Shown: positions 7,937 to 17,165, counted from the first letter of the stretch. The stretch is DNA of 64,000 nucleotides from Sphingomonas yabuuchiae (GCF_001477495.1 NZ_LDTF01000028.1:1-64000); one strand, 5' to 3'. Program-made: numbers and translations. The notes: generated from the letters alone by a model not told the origin.

Positions 7937-10222
7937 TTAGAAGCGTCCCTCGAAGCTCAGGCCCAGGATGCGCGGCGGCGAGATGGTGCCGCGCACCCGC
8001 CCATCGAAATCGGTGAAGAAGGAGGTCGGCTGCTGCCGGTCGAAGATATTGCTGGCCAGCAGATAGGCCCCGAAATGCCGCCCCTGCCAGCCCAGCTTGG
8101 CATTGACCAGCGTGATCGGGCGGATGTCGCGTCCCGTCTGGTCGATGGTGCTCTGGAACACCGCGTCGCGATAGGTGGCGTTGAGGTTGGCGAACAGCCC
8201 GTCGTCGCTGCGCCAGGTGCCGCCCCATGAGGCGGTCCAGCGCGGGGCGTTGGCGAATTCGTTGCCGGTCGCGGACCATTTCGCGATGCCGATCGGCACG
8301 GTGAAGTCGAGGAACTCGGTCCGGCTGTGCCCGATGCCCGCATAGAGATCGAGGTGGCGCGTCGGCCGCCCGCGCAACTCCGCCTCGAAGCCATAAAGGC
8401 GCGACTTGCCTGCATTGACGACCTGGGAGTCGAACACCGCGCCGGGGGTCAATTGCACCGATACCTGCTGGTCGCGCCAGTCGATATAATAGGCATTGGC
8501 ATTGACGCTCAGCCGTTGGTCGAACCAGTCGGAGCGCAGGGCGACCTCATAGTTCCAGGTATATTCGGGGGCATAGGTGAAGCTCTGCCCGCGCTGCTGG
8601 TTGATCCCGGCGCCCCCGGCGCGATAGCCGCGCTGCGCCGTCGCGCTCAGAGAGGCGTCGGGCGTCACGTCCCAGGTCAGGCCCAGCTTGGGCAGCCAGG
8701 CATCATAGGTGATGGCGCGCACCGGATCGACACTGGTCGCCCCCGCCGCCGTCGCCATCAGCAGCGCATTCAGCCGGGTGACGATGGGGGCCAGGGCAGG
8801 TACGGGCAACCGGGCCGGATCGGGCAGCGTGCCGTTCAGCGCGACCGATTGGCTCGCCCCGCGCATTTGCCGCTCATTGTCGTAGCGCAGCCCTGCGCGC
8901 AGTTTCAGGCGGGTGGTCAGCGGGAAGGTCAGGTCGGTGAAGCCGGCCAGATTGCGCGTCAGGCGCGGCTGGGTCAGCAGGTTCCTGATCGGAACGACGC
9001 CGCCATAAAGGCCCAGGACCGTGTCCACCAATGGCTGCGACAGGCCCAGGGCCAGCAGCTGCCGATCCACGCCCAGCCGGGTCAGGTTCAGATTCTGCGT
9101 CGCCTCGAATCGGTAGTCGCGATTGTCCTCGCGCAGATAATAGGCGCCGATCAGACCCTGCACCCAGGGCAGGTCGATGCCCAGCCGCACTTCCTGCTGT
9201 ACCGTCCTGGCCGGGTCGCTGGTGCGGCTCAACTGGCCGGGGGTGGGGTTGCGATCCGGGTCGGCAATGTAGAGCGCCCGGACGTCGGAATAGTTGGTGA
9301 TCGAACGCAGGTCGAAGCCGCCGCCTAGCGTGTAATGCGCCTCCAGCGTGGCGATGTCGCTCAGCGCACGGGTGTTGGTGGCCACGTCCTCGGTGACGAT
9401 GCGATCCCGGCGCGCATAGGGCGGATCGAATTCGGAGGAATAGGCGCCGCGCACATGGCGGTCGTGCATATAGGTCGCGATGATCCGCAGCCCCGGCACC
9501 GCGTCGGGGGTGAAGAGCAGCTTGCCGCGCAGCGTCTCCGACTGGCGGGGATCGGCGTCGTGGTGGAGCGTGGTGTTGTAGAGCAGGCCGTCCGACCGTG
9601 CGATTTCGCCGGCCAGGCGGAATGCGATCTGGTCGCCCAGGATCGGCCCGCCCAGCGCGGCGGCGGCGCGACGCTGTCCGTCGGGGCCGGTCAGCATCAC
9701 CCTGGCCTTGCCGTTCCATTCATAGCTGGGGTCGGTCGTGCGGATGACCACCGCCCCGGCGAGTGCGTTGCGGCCCTGCACCGTGGATTGCGGTCCGCGA
9801 AACACCTCGACCTGCGCGATGTCGTACAGGTCGAGCGGCCCGGTGTTGAGCGCCGCGCGTGGCAGGACCGCCCCGTCGAGATAGACGCTGGCCAGCGCCC
9901 CGTCGCCCGCACCCGATACGTTGAAGGCATCGATGCCGCGAATGGTGAAGCTGGTCCGGTCGGCATTGATCGCGACATTGGGCGCGCGTTGCAGCACGTC
10001 GTACATGTCGATCAGATTCTGGTCGGCGATGGTCTGTCCGGTCGTCACCGCGACGCTGGCGGGTGTGTCGCGCAACGTCCGATCGGCTTTCTCGCCCATG
10101 ACCACGATGTCGTTGCCCGTCTGGAGCGAAGCCGCGTCAGTGCCCTGCGCCGCCATGTTTTGCGCCAGACAAGGATCCGCCACCGAAGACAGCATCATGG
10201 CCAGCGTCGCCCGAACCCACAT
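7937..10222 (-). CDS. TonB-dependent outer-membrane receptor
   Basis: 761 residues. The start is the ATG at 10222 (MWVRATLAMMLSS), with GGGGGGTGA upstream. A TTG five codons earlier is also possible. A signal peptide is followed by a TonB box (DIVVMGEK near residue 45), a plug domain with RGIDAFN and VEVFRGPQSTVQGRNALAG, and a long beta-barrel ending in Phe. The architecture is that of sphingomonad receptors of the iron/vitamin/oligosaccharide type. It heads a leftward set with GH27, GH28 and GH43, so an oligosaccharide is the most likely ligand. An iron chelate cannot be excluded, given an AT-rich palindrome upstream. Confidence 0.93.
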   Translation of the reverse strand: MWVRATLAMMLSSVADPCLAQNMAAQGTDAASLQTGNDIVVMGEKADRTLRDTPASVAVTTGQTIADQNLIDMYDVLQRAPNVAINADRTSFTIRGIDAFNVSGAGDGALASVYLDGAVLPRAALNTGPLDLYDIAQVEVFRGPQSTVQGRNALAGAVVIRTTDPSYEWNGKARVMLTGPDGQRRAAAALGGPILGDQIAFRLAGEIARSDGLLYNTTLHHDADPRQSETLRGKLLFTPDAVPGLRIIATYMHDRHVRGAYSSEFDPPYARRDRIVTEDVATNTRALSDIATLEAHYTLGGGFDLRSITNYSDVRALYIADPDRNPTPGQLSRTSDPARTVQQEVRLGIDLPWVQGLIGAYYLREDNRDYRFEATQNLNLTRLGVDRQLLALGLSQPLVDTVLGLYGGVVPIRNLLTQPRLTRNLAGFTDLTFPLTTRLKLRAGLRYDNERQMRGASQSVALNGTLPDPARLPVPALAPIVTRLNALLMATAAGATSVDPVRAITYDAWLPKLGLTWDVTPDASLSATAQRGYRAGGAGINQQRGQSFTYAPEYTWNYEVALRSDWFDQRLSVNANAYYIDWRDQQVSVQLTPGAVFDSQVVNAGKSRLYGFEAELRGRPTRHLDLYAGIGHSRTEFLDFTVPIGIAKWSATGNEFANAPRWTASWGGTWRSDDGLFANLNATYRDAVFQSTIDQTGRDIRPITLVNAKLGWQGRHFGAYLLASNIFDRQQPTSFFTDFDGRVRGTISPPRILGLSFEGRF

Positions 10223-10258
10223 ATCGTCACCCCCCAAATTCGTTGCGAGGGCGAACTA

Positions 10259-10272
10259 ATAATGATGATTAT
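10259..10272. promoter_or_regulatory. AT-rich palindrome upstream of the TonB receptor
   Basis: ATAATGATGATTAT lies 37 bp upstream of the receptor start, in an otherwise G+C-rich divergent region. The ATAAT/ATTAT arms resemble part of an iron-type (Fur) box, but the spacing is not the standard one. It may simply be part of the promoter. No other sites were recognised in 10223-10415. Confidence 0.25.
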
Positions 10273-10415
10273 GCGAGTCAATCGCAATATGGTTGGGCGT
10301 TGTCGCGGCTCGGTTTCGGACCACGTCCGCGCAGTGGCAAATTGACGCCATGATGGTTACCTTAAGCGCGGCGGCAAAGCGGCTGCCATCCCGGATCGGG
10401 AAGGATGAGCGAGCG

Positions 10416-11903
10416 ATGCACGGACGACATGTCGAGTTCCAGCCCAGCCACGAACTGCTTCAGGCGACGATGGATGCGTCGACCGACATGATCCAGGTAT
10501 TCGAGGCGATCCGTGACGAGACGGGCGGCATCGTCGATTTTCGTTGGGTGCTGAACAACCACACGTCCGAGCGCAAATATGGGGAAGTGCGCGGCGAAAG
10601 CCTGCTGCAACGCAATCCCGGCGTCGTCGAAGAGGGTATTTTCGACGCCTTTTGCCGGGTGATCGAAACCGGTCTGCCCGAACAGGCCGAGCGTCATTAT
10701 GTGCATGAGCAGTTCGACGGCTGGTTCTTCCAGACGGTCGTGAAACTGGGCGACGGTGTCGCCACCACCACCCGCGACATCACCGAATGGAAGGAATCGC
10801 AGGCCGAGGTCGTGCGGCTTCGCGAGGAGGTGGTGAAGGTCAAGCTGGCCGAAACCGAGGGACAACTGGCGGCGATCTTCGCCACCGCGCCGATCGGACT
10901 GTCGGTTCTGTCGCTCGAAGGACGGTTCCTGCGTGTCAATGACGAGCTGTGCCGCATCCTGGGCCGTTCGCGCGAGGCGGTGCTGGACTTGCGCGTGCCC
11001 GATGTGACGCATCCCGACGACCTGCCGCCCAGCCTGGTGGCGATCGAGGAGGCTCTGTCCACCGGCCGTCCGGCGACCCTGGACAAGCGCTATTCGCGCC
11101 CCGACGGCTCGCTGGTCTGGGCGAGCAGCACGCTGTCGGTCCTGCCCAAGGGGGATGGTCAACCGGATCGGCTGCTGGTCGTGACGGCGGACTTGTCCGA
11201 GCGGCGCAAGGCGGACGGGGCCATGCGCCGGAGCGAGGCGTTGCAGCGCGTGCTGATCGCCGAGCTGCAGCATCGCACGAGCAATCTTCTGGGCGTGGTC
11301 CGCTCGATCGCGGAGAATACGGCGCGCGGCTCGACCAGCCTGGCCGATTTCCGGGCGCGGTTCGATGACCGCCTCGACGCACTGTCGCGGGTGCAGGGGC
11401 TGTTGTCCCGGCTGAACGAGCAGGACCGGGTCACGTTCGACGGACTGCTCCATGCCGAACTGGTCGCGATGGACGGGCGGGCCGATGCGGTGACGCTGAG
11501 AGGCCCGGCGGGCGTGAGGCTGCGTTCCTCGACCGTCAATACGCTGGCCATGGCCATCCACGAGCTGGCGACCAATGCGATGAAATATGGCGCGCTGGGG
11601 CAGAGCGGGGGACGGCTGGCGATCAGCTGGGCGCTCGAGGCGGACGGGCCGGACGGCAGGCCCTGGTTGCACATCGACTGGCGCGAAAGCGGCGTGCGGA
11701 TGCCCGAAGGTGCATGGCCCACGGGCACGGGACAGGGGCGCGAGCTGATCGAGCGTGCGCTCCCGTATCAGCTGGGCGCGCGGACGACGTACCGCCTGGG
11801 CGAGGACGGCGTGCATTGCACCATCGCCATCCCAGTATCGGCCACGGTCGGCGCGGACGAGCGCGGTTCAGCGAATGGCGACGAGGTTGCGTCGGCCGCA
11901 TAG
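10416..11903 (+). CDS. PAS-domain HWE-family sensor histidine kinase
   Basis: 495 residues. The ATG at 10416 has AAGGA upstream, with slightly long spacing. An ATG pair at 10350/10353 in the same frame has no Shine-Dalgarno. Two PAS-like regions (about 12-140 and 158-275) precede an HWE-type transmitter. His286 lies in ELQHRTSN, the N box is HELATNAMKYGAL and the WRESG motif is the W-x-E signature. There is no transmembrane segment, so it is a soluble sensor. These kinases often act in the general stress response or in light/redox sensing in alphaproteobacteria. No response regulator is adjacent, so its partner is unknown. Its stop is one base from the stop of the convergent kinase gene. Confidence 0.88.
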   Translation: MHGRHVEFQPSHELLQATMDASTDMIQVFEAIRDETGGIVDFRWVLNNHTSERKYGEVRGESLLQRNPGVVEEGIFDAFCRVIETGLPEQAERHYVHEQFDGWFFQTVVKLGDGVATTTRDITEWKESQAEVVRLREEVVKVKLAETEGQLAAIFATAPIGLSVLSLEGRFLRVNDELCRILGRSREAVLDLRVPDVTHPDDLPPSLVAIEEALSTGRPATLDKRYSRPDGSLVWASSTLSVLPKGDGQPDRLLVVTADLSERRKADGAMRRSEALQRVLIAELQHRTSNLLGVVRSIAENTARGSTSLADFRARFDDRLDALSRVQGLLSRLNEQDRVTFDGLLHAELVAMDGRADAVTLRGPAGVRLRSSTVNTLAMAIHELATNAMKYGALGQSGGRLAISWALEADGPDGRPWLHIDWRESGVRMPEGAWPTGTGQGRELIERALPYQLGARTTYRLGEDGVHCTIAIPVSATVGADERGSANGDEVASAA

Positions 11904-11904
11904 G

Positions 11905-12693
11905 TCACGCCGCCAGGGTGCGATCCTCGGCCAACGTCAGGCACAGATCGGCACGGCCGGGCATCTCGGCCCAGATATGGCGGGTCAGCCGCTCGTGATG
12001 GCTGACGAAGCGGGCGAGCTGCATATCGTCCATCACCCCCGCGCCCGGGCCGCGCGTGCGACGCAACGCCTCTTCCTGCTGGGTACGCCAGCGCAGGACG
12101 GTGGACCAGTCGGGTGGCACCAGCAGCACCAGGGGATCGATGGGGGCAAACAGGCGCGGATAATCGCTCGCCAGCGCGGCGTTCACATGCCGCCGCCATG
12201 TCCCGTCGGCGTCCTCCGCCGCCTCCAGCATATTGAGCGGCGCGACCAGCGCAGCCGCGTCCTGCGCCCGCGCGCCGACGCACCAGCCCTCGAAGATCAG
12301 CAACTGGCATCCCTTCGGCGCGCAGGGCCATGTCGATGGCGGGGCGCGGTCGTCGATCGCCTTGTCGAAGCGCGGCAGGGGAACGGCCTCGCCCCGGACG
12401 ATCGCGGCGATCGTCTCGACGCCCAGCGTCACGTCATGCGTGCCCGACACGCCTCGCGTCGCGAACAGCGGATGCACCGCGCGCGCCAGCCTCTGCCGTT
12501 CGACCCGGGTGAGGTAGAGATCGTCGAGCGACAGGATCGCGCTGCGCTCGACCTGCTTTGCCAGTCGCGCGGCGATAGTCGACTTGCCGCTTCCCTGCGC
12601 CCCGCACAGCCCCAGGATCAGCGGCGGATCGCCGGGTCGCCGTCGCGCCAGCCGATCCGCGACCAGCGCCGCGATGGCCGTTTCAGGCGACAC
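11905..12693 (-). CDS. P-loop kinase, plant-type D-glycerate 3-kinase-like
   Basis: 262 residues from the GTG at 12693, which overlaps the stop of the upstream dehydrogenase by 11 bp and has GAGGA upstream. A longer reading frame into the dehydrogenase is a shadow. The Walker A motif GLCGAQGSGKST is at about residues 31-42, and SLDDLYLT and LIFEGWCVG motifs follow, as in the phosphoribulokinase-like glycerate kinase group (YggC/Tda10/plant GLYK). The likely reaction is D-glycerate + ATP to 3-phosphoglycerate. Coupling to a hydroxypyruvate/glyoxylate reductase supports a glycerate pathway. Other small-molecule P-loop kinases of this fold remain possible. Confidence 0.78.
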   Translation of the reverse strand: MSPETAIAALVADRLARRRPGDPPLILGLCGAQGSGKSTIAARLAKQVERSAILSLDDLYLTRVERQRLARAVHPLFATRGVSGTHDVTLGVETIAAIVRGEAVPLPRFDKAIDDRAPPSTWPCAPKGCQLLIFEGWCVGARAQDAAALVAPLNMLEAAEDADGTWRRHVNAALASDYPRLFAPIDPLVLLVPPDWSTVLRWRTQQEEALRRTRGPGAGVMDDMQLARFVSHHERLTRHIWAEMPGRADLCLTLAEDRTLAA

Positions 12694-13654
12694 GATCGGC
12701 CGGTTCCTCGCCGCGAGCGAAAGCGGTGAGATTGGCCGCCGCGCGCATTCCCATCGCCGTCCGCGCTTCGATGGTGGCGCTGCCCAGATGCGGCAGCAAC
12801 ACGGCACGCGGATGCGCGAGCAGACCCGGATGCACCTTGGGCTCGTGTTCGTACACGTCCAGCCCGACGCCGCCGATCCGCCCCTGATCCAGCGCCTCGA
12901 CGAGCGCGCCTTCGTCGATCACCGGCCCGCGCGCGGTGTTCACGACGATCGCGCTGGGCTTCATCCGGGCCAGCAGGGCCGTGTCGATCAGGTGCCGCGT
13001 CTCTTCGCCGCCGGGGACGTGCAGCGACAGGATATCGCATTCCGCCGCCAGGGCTTCGAGCGATTCCGCCCGCGTGGCGTCGAGCATGCGTTCCACCTCC
13101 GGGGCGGCGGCGGAGCGGCTGGCATAGCGGACCCGCATCCCCAGCCCACGCGCCTTGACCGCCGTCGCCTGCGCGATGCGGCCGAAACCGACCAGCCCCA
13201 GCGTCTTGCCCGACAGCCCCTGTCCGATCAGGTGCGAGGGGCGCCAGCCGGTCCATGCGCCGCTGCGCAACTCGCGTTCGCCTTCGCCCGCCCGGCGCGC
13301 GGTCATCAGCATCAGGAGGATCGCGATCTCGGCCGTCGCCTCGGTCAGCACATCGGGCGTGTTGGTCACGACCAGCCCGGCGGCGCGCGCGGCGGCCAGA
13401 TCGACATGATCGACCCCCGCTCCGTAATTGGCGAGGATGCGGACCCGGCGGCCCGGCGTCGCGATCAGATCGGCATCGATCCGGTCGGTGATCGTCGGCA
13501 TCCAGGCGTCATATTCAGTCATCGCCTTAGCCAGCGCGTCGCGGTCCAGCGGCCGGTCGTCCGGGCTGAGCGTCGTATCCCAGCGTTCGGACAGATGCCG
13601 CTCGACATCGTCCGGCAGGCGGCGGGTCACGAGCAATTTGAGCCTGTCCGTCAT
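12683..13654 (-). CDS. D-2-hydroxyacid dehydrogenase (glyoxylate/hydroxypyruvate reductase-like)
   Basis: 323 residues. The ATG at 13654 has a strong AAGGAGGAG upstream. The Rossmann motif is VGFGRIAQA. The catalytic Arg is in NTARGP (near 240), the Glu in the EHEPKVHPGL region (near 270) and the His in LLPHLGSAT (near 287). The length and motifs match NAD(P)-dependent glyoxylate/hydroxypyruvate reductases. Its 3' end overlaps the glycerate kinase start, so the pair probably converts hydroxypyruvate through D-glycerate to 3-phosphoglycerate in the cytoplasm. The precise 2-keto acid substrate is inferred. Confidence 0.9.
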   Translation of the reverse strand: MTDRLKLLVTRRLPDDVERHLSERWDTTLSPDDRPLDRDALAKAMTEYDAWMPTITDRIDADLIATPGRRVRILANYGAGVDHVDLAAARAAGLVVTNTPDVLTEATAEIAILLMLMTARRAGEGERELRSGAWTGWRPSHLIGQGLSGKTLGLVGFGRIAQATAVKARGLGMRVRYASRSAAAPEVERMLDATRAESLEALAAECDILSLHVPGGEETRHLIDTALLARMKPSAIVVNTARGPVIDEGALVEALDQGRIGGVGLDVYEHEPKVHPGLLAHPRAVLLPHLGSATIEARTAMGMRAAANLTAFARGEEPADRVA

Positions 13655-13698
13655 GATGATCGCTCCTCCTTCGCCTCGTTCGCCCCGCGCCGTCCCGA

Positions 13699-14778
13699 TC
13701 AGGCGCTGGCAAGTATCGCCGTCATTTGCGCGGCATGGGGCCGCCAGTCGATGCCGCGCGCCTCCAGCCACGCATCGTCATAATAGGTGCAGCCGTACCG
13801 CTCGCCCCCGTCGCACAGCAAAGTGACGACCGAGCCGCGCTGTCCCGCTTCGGCCATCTCGGCGATCAGCGTGGCGCAGGCGATCAGGTTGGTGCCGGTC
13901 GACCCGCCGACCCGTCGTCCCAGCCGCGCCGACAGCGCCCGCATCGCGCCGATGCTGGCGGCATCCTCGACCGCGATCATCCGGTCGATCACCGAGGGGA
14001 TGAAGCTGGGCTCGACACGCGGACGCCCGATCCCCTCGATGCAGCTGCCGCACCCCTCGGGAAGCGACAGCGCCTGGCGGTCGGCGAAGTGCCGGTGGAA
14101 GACCGAATGGACCGGGTCCGCGACGCAGAGCCGGGTGCCGTGCCGCTGATAGGCGATGTACCGCCCGATCGTCGCGGAGGTGCCGCCGGTTCCCGCGCCG
14201 CAGACGATCCAGGCGGGCACGGGATATTCCTCCGCCGACATCTGCGCGAAGATGCTCTCGGCGATGTTGTTGTTGCCACGCCAGTCGGTCGCCCGCTCGG
14301 CATAGGTGAACTGGTCGAGATAGTGACCGCCCGTTTCCGCGGCCAGCCGATGCGAGACGTCATAGACGGTGCGCGGATCGTCGACCGCGTGGATTTCGCC
14401 GCCATGGAAGCGGATCGCATCCAGCTTGGGCGCGGCGGTCGAGGCGGGGACTACCGCGATGAAGCGCAGGCCCAGCATCTTGGCGAAATAGGCTTCGCTC
14501 ACCGCCGTCGAGCCGGAGGAGGACTCGATCACGCAGGTATCCGGCCCGATCCAGCCATTGCACAGGGCATAGAGGAATAGCGAACGCGCCAGCCGATGCT
14601 TCAGGCTGCCGGTCGGGTGGCTGCTCTCGTCCTTCAGGTACAGCGTGATCCCCGGATAGCGCGGCAGGTCGACACGGATCAGATGCGTGTCGGCCGAGCG
14701 GTTATAGTCCGCCTCGATCCGCCTGATGGCTTCCATGCGCCACGCGCACAGATCGGCCTTGCTCCGCTCGACAGTCAT
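13699..14778 (-). CDS. PLP-dependent cysteine synthase/desulfhydrase family protein
   Basis: 359 residues from the ATG at 14778, with GGGAGGA upstream at a somewhat long distance. The PLP lysine is Lys60 in [20 protein letters not shown] and a [15 protein letters not shown] glycine loop follow. The pattern, including [12 protein letters not shown], fits the fold type II cysteine-synthase group that includes mycobacterial Cds1-like L-cysteine desulfhydrases. It is not the canonical O-acetylserine sulfhydrylase. It lies 44 bp upstream of the reductase gene, in the same direction, and diverges from the SMP-30 gene. It acts in the cytoplasm, and the substrate is uncertain between cysteine breakdown and synthesis. 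Confidence 0.82.
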   Translation of the reverse strand: MTVERSKADLCAWRMEAIRRIEADYNRSADTHLIRVDLPRYPGITLYLKDESSHPTGSLKHRLARSLFLYALCNGWIGPDTCVIESSSGSTAVSEAYFAKMLGLRFIAVVPASTAAPKLDAIRFHGGEIHAVDDPRTVYDVSHRLAAETGGHYLDQFTYAERATDWRGNNNIAESIFAQMSAEEYPVPAWIVCGAGTGGTSATIGRYIAYQRHGTRLCVADPVHSVFHRHFADRQALSLPEGCGSCIEGIGRPRVEPSFIPSVIDRMIAVEDAASIGAMRALSARLGRRVGGSTGTNLIACATLIAEMAEAGQRGSVVTLLCDGGERYGCTYYDDAWLEARGIDWRPHAAQMTAILASA

Positions 14779-14893
14779 GCTTGCCCCATTCCTCCCCATC
14801 GCGCGGCTCATAGTCGCGAATGGCCGCTTTGGGAAAGATGGCGTGCCCGTGCCGCCGCTTGCGGGGGCGGATGGCTTGGCCCATGCTGGCCCC

Positions 14894-15913
14894 ATGATCG
14901 CCTCTCGCCGCTCCGTCATCGCCGCCGGTCTCGCTCTCGTGGCGGCCCCAGCCCCCGCCTTCGCCGGTGCGACGGAGACGACGCCGCGCCTTCGCCGCCT
15001 GTCGCCAGAGCTCGACCGGATGATCGCGCCGGGCACCGAGCCGGAGGTGATCGCCACCGGCATACGCTGGGCGGAGGGGCCGGTCTGGGTGCCGGGCGGC
15101 GGCTATCTGCTGTTCGCCGATCCGCCCGCCAATATCGTCCGCCGATGGCAGCGGGGCCGGGGCATTTCGGTGGTGCTGAATCCCTCCGGCGCGGCGGGGA
15201 CCGATCCCGCGCTGGTCCGCGAACCCGGTGCCAACGGACTGGCGCTGGATGCCGGGGGCGCACTCCTGATCGCCAATAGCGGCGGGCGCACCATCGACCG
15301 GGTGAACCTGAAGACCGGCCGCCGCACCGTGCTGGCCGATCGTCATGCGGGCAAGCGGTTCAGCAGCCCCAACGACCTTCACGTCGCGAGGGACGGTGCG
15401 ATCTGGTTCACCGACCCGCCTTACGGCTTCAAGGATGGCGATGCATCGCCGTTGAAGGAACAGGCGGTCAACGGCGTCTATCGGCGGCGGCCCGATGGCC
15501 GTGTCGACCTGATCGACGGCACGCTGACCCGGCCCAACGGCATCGCGCTGTCACCCGACGAGCGACGGCTCTATGTGTCGGTGTCGGACGAGGCGGCACC
15601 CGCGATCATGGTCTATGACGTCGATGCGCACGGGCAGGTCGGCAATCGCCGGATGCTGCTCGACGCGCGCGCGATGCTGGCGGCGGGCGGGGCTGGCCTG
15701 CCCGACGGGATGAAGGTTGCGCGCGACGGCACGCTGGTCTGCTCCGTCCCCGGCGGCATGATGCTGATGACGCCCGAGGCGGAGCCGCTGGGGCTGATCG
15801 AACAGGGTGCGCCCATCGCCAATTGCGCGTTCGGCGAGGCGGGCCACGCGCTGTTCATGGCGGCGAACGACCGCATCCTGCGCCTGGCGCTGCGTCCTGG
15901 CTGGCAGGGCTGA
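14894..15913 (+). CDS. SMP-30/gluconolactonase-family protein, exported
   Basis: 339 residues. The ATG at 14894 is chosen because it opens an Arg-Arg-containing signal peptide ([19 protein letters not shown]). The Shine-Dalgarno is weak. The propeller motifs of the SMP-30/LRE family are visible: [11 protein letters not shown] near residue 53, [21 protein letters not shown] near the middle (metal-site Asn/Asp) and [12 protein letters not shown]. The family hydrolyses sugar lactones, and the signal peptide places this one in the periplasm. The next gene, 190 bp downstream, is an FAH-family hydrolase, which is common in sugar-acid pathways. Confidence 0.88.
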   Translation: MIASRRSVIAAGLALVAAPAPAFAGATETTPRLRRLSPELDRMIAPGTEPEVIATGIRWAEGPVWVPGGGYLLFADPPANIVRRWQRGRGISVVLNPSGAAGTDPALVREPGANGLALDAGGALLIANSGGRTIDRVNLKTGRRTVLADRHAGKRFSSPNDLHVARDGAIWFTDPPYGFKDGDASPLKEQAVNGVYRRRPDGRVDLIDGTLTRPNGIALSPDERRLYVSVSDEAAPAIMVYDVDAHGQVGNRRMLLDARAMLAAGGAGLPDGMKVARDGTLVCSVPGGMMLMTPEAEPLGLIEQGAPIANCAFGEAGHALFMAANDRILRLALRPGWQG

Positions 15914-15974
15914 TCGCCATATCGGGCACAGGCAGGAAAAAAGGCATCACGCCGTGCGGCAGGCGCGGTGAGCG

Positions 15975-15988
15975 CGGTAGCGCTAATG
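15975..15988. promoter_or_regulatory. LacI-family-type operator upstream of the FAH gene
   Basis: CGGTAGCGCTAATG contains the perfect palindrome TAGCGCTA. It resembles the GGTAGCGCTACC type of operator bound by LacI-family regulators of sugar genes in alphaproteobacteria. It lies about 115 bp upstream of the FAH start. No LacI gene is in the window, so the regulator would act in trans. Confidence 0.45.
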
Positions 15989-16103
15989 AAAGCGAGGCAT
16001 TAGGGAAGGGCGTCATGGCGGCGTTCGCCCGCCTGACCGGGCGCTGCGCAAGGGTCTTTGCCGTCACGACGCGTGGCGGCGTCACGTATAGGGAGACGGA
16101 TCG

Positions 16104-16949
16104 ATGAAGTTGTTGCGTTATGGCGAAATGGGCCGCGAGCGGGCCGGGCTGTTGGACGATCAGGGTCGCATCCGTGCACTGCCCGAGGCGTTGGGCGATC
16201 TGGCAGGCGACCGGCTGACGCCGCAGGGTCTGGCGGAGATCGCCGCGCTCGATCCCGACACGCTGCCCGTCGTCGAGGGCGATCCGCGCCTGGGCAGTTG
16301 CGTCGCGCGTCCCGGCAAGTTCATCTGCATCGGCCTGAACTATCGCGCGCACGCCGCCGAGAGCAATCTGCCCATCCCGGCCGAGCCCGTCGTGTTCGGC
16401 AAGTGGAGCAGCGCCGTCGTCGGCCCCAACGACGATGTCGAAATCCCGCGCGGCTCGGAAAAGACCGACTGGGAAGTCGAACTGGGCGTCGTGATCGGCA
16501 CGCGCGGCCGTTACCTCGGCCAGGACGAGGCGCTGTCGCATGTCGCGGGCTATTGCGTCGTGCATGACGTGTCGGAGCGTGCGTTCCAGATGGATCGCGG
16601 CGGCACCTGGGACAAGGGCAAGGGCTGCGACACGTTCGGCCCGACGGGCCCGTGGCTGGTCACGGCGGACGAAGTGGGCGATCCGCAGAATCTGCGCCTG
16701 TGGCTGGAGGTGGACGGCAAGCGCTATCAGGACAGCAGCACCGCCGACATGATCTTCACCGTGGCCGAGCTGGTATCCTATGTCAGCCAGTTCTGCACGC
16801 TGGAGCCGGGCGACATCATCTCGACCGGCACGCCCGAGGGTGTCGGCCTGGGCCAGAAGCCGCCGGTCTATCTGCGCGCGGGCCAGACGGTGAAGCTGGG
16901 CGTCGAGAAGCTGGGCGAACAGACGCAGCGCATGGTCGCGGCGGGTTAA
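16104..16949 (+). CDS. Fumarylacetoacetate hydrolase-family protein
   Basis: 281 residues. The ATG at 16104 is preceded by AGGGAGACGG. The FAH fold signatures are CIGLNYRAHAAES (near 75), the metal ligands in WEVELGVVIG (near 126-135), VHDVSERAFQ and the end motif ISTGTPEGVGLG. The C-terminal hydrolase domain closely resembles the 2,4-diketo-3-deoxy-sugar-acid hydrolases (L-rhamnose/L-fucose type) and ureidoglycolate-lyase-like proteins. A LacI-type operator upstream and the SMP-30 lactonase before it favour a sugar-acid role, but the substrate is inferred. It is cytoplasmic. Confidence 0.88.
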   Translation: MKLLRYGEMGRERAGLLDDQGRIRALPEALGDLAGDRLTPQGLAEIAALDPDTLPVVEGDPRLGSCVARPGKFICIGLNYRAHAAESNLPIPAEPVVFGKWSSAVVGPNDDVEIPRGSEKTDWEVELGVVIGTRGRYLGQDEALSHVAGYCVVHDVSERAFQMDRGGTWDKGKGCDTFGPTGPWLVTADEVGDPQNLRLWLEVDGKRYQDSSTADMIFTVAELVSYVSQFCTLEPGDIISTGTPEGVGLGQKPPVYLRAGQTVKLGVEKLGEQTQRMVAAG

Positions 16950-16952
16950 ATT

Positions 16953-17157
16953 TCCCCTCTCCCCTCGCAGAGGGTAGAGGGCTGCGCAGACTTGGCCTTC
17001 GTAAAAACAAAGGCTTAGTCGGAGCTGGGTGAGGGGTGGAGCGCTCGCCGAGCGAGCGCGCGAGCCCATGGCTTGCTCAACCCCTCACCCAAGCTGCGCT
17101 AGCCAGCAGGCTGGCAAGCTCCGCTAACCCTCTCCCCTGTCCAGGGGAGAGGGATTT
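16953..17157. repeat. Complex intergenic inverted-repeat element between convergent genes
   Basis: Nested inverted repeats fill the gap: CCCTCTCCCC at the left against GGGGAGAGGG at the right, and GAGCTGGGTGAGGGGT against ACCCCTCACCCAAGCT inside. The whole element could fold into one long branched hairpin. Elements of this kind are dispersed in proteobacterial genomes between converging genes and may end transcription from both sides. No reading frame in it is convincing. Confidence 0.7.
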
Positions 17158-17165
17158 TCCTTCCA

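Noticed and set aside
5023..10345. Plus-strand frames of 330-550 codons opposite the GH28, GH27 and TonB receptor genes
   Set aside because: The minus-strand frames have signal peptides, catalytic motifs and Shine-Dalgarno sites. The plus frames have none and match no family.
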